Shown here one piece after another: positions 63,287-64,000 of a stretch of DNA of 64,000 nt. The notes beneath the pieces were generated by a model. The model worked only from the letters and a program-made list of their open reading frames with translations. It ran no database searches and was not told the DNA's origin. How positions within the stretch are numbered: position 1 is the first letter of the stretch; each line of letters begins with the position of its first letter. The position numbers and the translations under genes are program-made. Source of the stretch: Porticoccaceae bacterium (GTDB lineage Bacteria; Pseudomonadota; Gammaproteobacteria; Pseudomonadales; Porticoccaceae); NCBI GenBank assembly GCA_029250825.1, contig JAQXEN010000050.1, positions 62,001 to 126,000 of the forward strand. Direction: 5' to 3'.

Positions 63287-64000
63287 CTACCAGCTCGGGG
63301 AAACTTGGCGCGCCTTTAGCTGTTTAGCGCGATCATAAAACTTACCTGCAAAGCCCATCTCCTCACAGAACAGGTCAAAGGCGTCGAGATTAATTCCCTG
63401 CCAAGCAATTTGTTCGAGCTTTGGCGCGGCATCAATATCAGTGACGATAGAGGTGAGCTGTCGCGCCAGCAATAACTGCTTCCGGTGTCTATCAATCTTG
63501 TCCGCAAGCTTGCCAGCGCCGCGAATTGGTAGATCCTGTAGCTGATCGAGATGATCCAAAATCGCATGTATATCGGGAAAGTGCAGCAACAGCTGTTTAG
63601 CCGTCTTGGCACCCACGCCTGGCACGCCGGCTATATTATCACTGCTGTCCCCGGTCAAGGCTAAAAAGTCCGCCATCTGCTGGCAGCCAATTTCCAGATC
63701 TCTCTCCACCTGACGCTGGGTTTTCGGCGGCGCCTTGCCAAAGTCCCAATACAGATCCTCAGCTTCAATTAACTGCATCAGATCCTTATCCCGCGTTACC
63801 ACCACAGGTTGGCCTTTCGCGATTCGGGTGTTTTTGGCCACCGCGCCAATAAGATCATCTGCTTCATAGATCTCAGATGCCATCTCAGCGACACCCAAGA
63901 CACGACAGAGCTGGCGACAGGCATTGAGCTGGAACGCCAGTGCCTCATCTGGAAGTTCACGATTGGCTTTATAGTCTGGGCACAGTTGATGACGAAAGCC
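63287..64000 (-). CDS. 5'-3' exonuclease / flap endonuclease Xni-like, partial (5' end outside window)
   Basis: Structure-specific nuclease of the PolA N-terminal domain family. About 237 residues are visible and the frame is open to the edge. The visible part begins GFRHQLCPDYKANRELPDE, matching the segment that follows the first metal site. VVVTRDKDLMQLIEAEDLYWDF and the helix-3-turn-helix LTGDSSDNIAGVPGVGAKTAKQLLLHF (both in parts) follow. The size fits a stand-alone Xni/ExoIX rather than DNA polymerase I. The stop lies 50 bases upstream of pdxB, same strand. Confidence 0.88.
   Translation of the reverse strand, partial: GFRHQLCPDYKANRELPDEALAFQLNACRQLCRVLGVAEMASEIYEADDLIGAVAKNTRIAKGQPVVVTRDKDLMQLIEAEDLYWDFGKAPPKTQRQVERDLEIGCQQMADFLALTGDSSDNIAGVPGVGAKTAKQLLLHFPDIHAILDHLDQLQDLPIRGAGKLADKIDRHRKQLLLARQLTSIVTDIDAAPKLEQIAWQGINLDAFDLFCEEMGFAGKFYDRAKQLKARQVSPSW

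Overview
The window is 64 kb of a gammaproteobacterial chromosome. The core gene order strongly resembles Pseudomonas: thrH-cysH-small CxxC protein-cysB, and tatD-pilZ-holB-tmk-mltG-pabC-acpP-fabG-fabD-plsX-rpmF-yceD-maf-HAD-rluC-rne, with murB-ptp-kdsB-lpxK-exbD-exbB-comEC beyond rne. An assimilatory APS-type CysH, ThrH, dimeric dUTPase and LpxK/MsbA fit a Gram-negative, probably marine, heterotroph of the Cellvibrionales/SAR92-Porticoccus type. That placement is inferred from gene content and from secreted proteins with a module I associate with marine relatives; no rRNA is present to confirm it.

Layout. 1-3.3 kb: electron-transfer flavoprotein (etfBA, the etfA end cut by the window) divergent from ETF:ubiquinone oxidoreductase. 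3.3-8.9 kb: DUF1285 protein, TetR regulator, thrH, then a sulfur-assimilation block (cysH, a CxxC thioredoxin-fold-like protein, cysB and a divergent TauE/SafE permease). 8.9-17 kb: 5'-nucleotidase, alanine/sodium symporter, D-cysteine desulfhydrase, an orphan yajC, bcp, mdh, dUTPase and an MBL hydrolase. 16-25 kb: one long minus-strand run covering fatty acid synthesis, cell envelope and replication accessory genes. 25-31 kb: maf, HAD phosphatase, rluC and rne with a roughly 600 bp leader.

31.4-39.4 kb is accessory DNA bracketed by tRNA-Ser(TGA) and tRNA-Arg(CCT). It holds a decayed sulfatase, a cupin protein and two large divergently transcribed secreted proteins. These two carry the same tandem dockerin-like calcium-loop module, at the C-terminus of one and the N-terminus of the other. 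This is the most interesting part of the window. 39.4-47.5 kb: rsmE, ygiQ, a Fur-box-controlled feoAB, pabB and avtA. 47.5-57.3 kb: the minus-strand envelope cluster alkB, murB, ptp, kdsB, lpxK, msbA, exbD, exbB and comEC. 57.3-64 kb: flavodoxin, patatin, a tRNA-Glu/tRNA-Gly unit, a DUF1499 membrane protein, alaA, pdxB and a 5'-3' exonuclease cut by the window end.

Recurring traits: short tandem duplications (12-43 bp units) in intergenic regions, at gene 3' ends and in frame inside genes; frequent TTG/GTG starts, often overlapping the preceding stop; and tRNA promoters with perfect TATAAT boxes, a spacer of about 16 bp and a GC-rich discriminator. Relative to the Pseudomonas order, fabF, sppA and ycaR are absent from their expected places, and yajC lies away from secDF.
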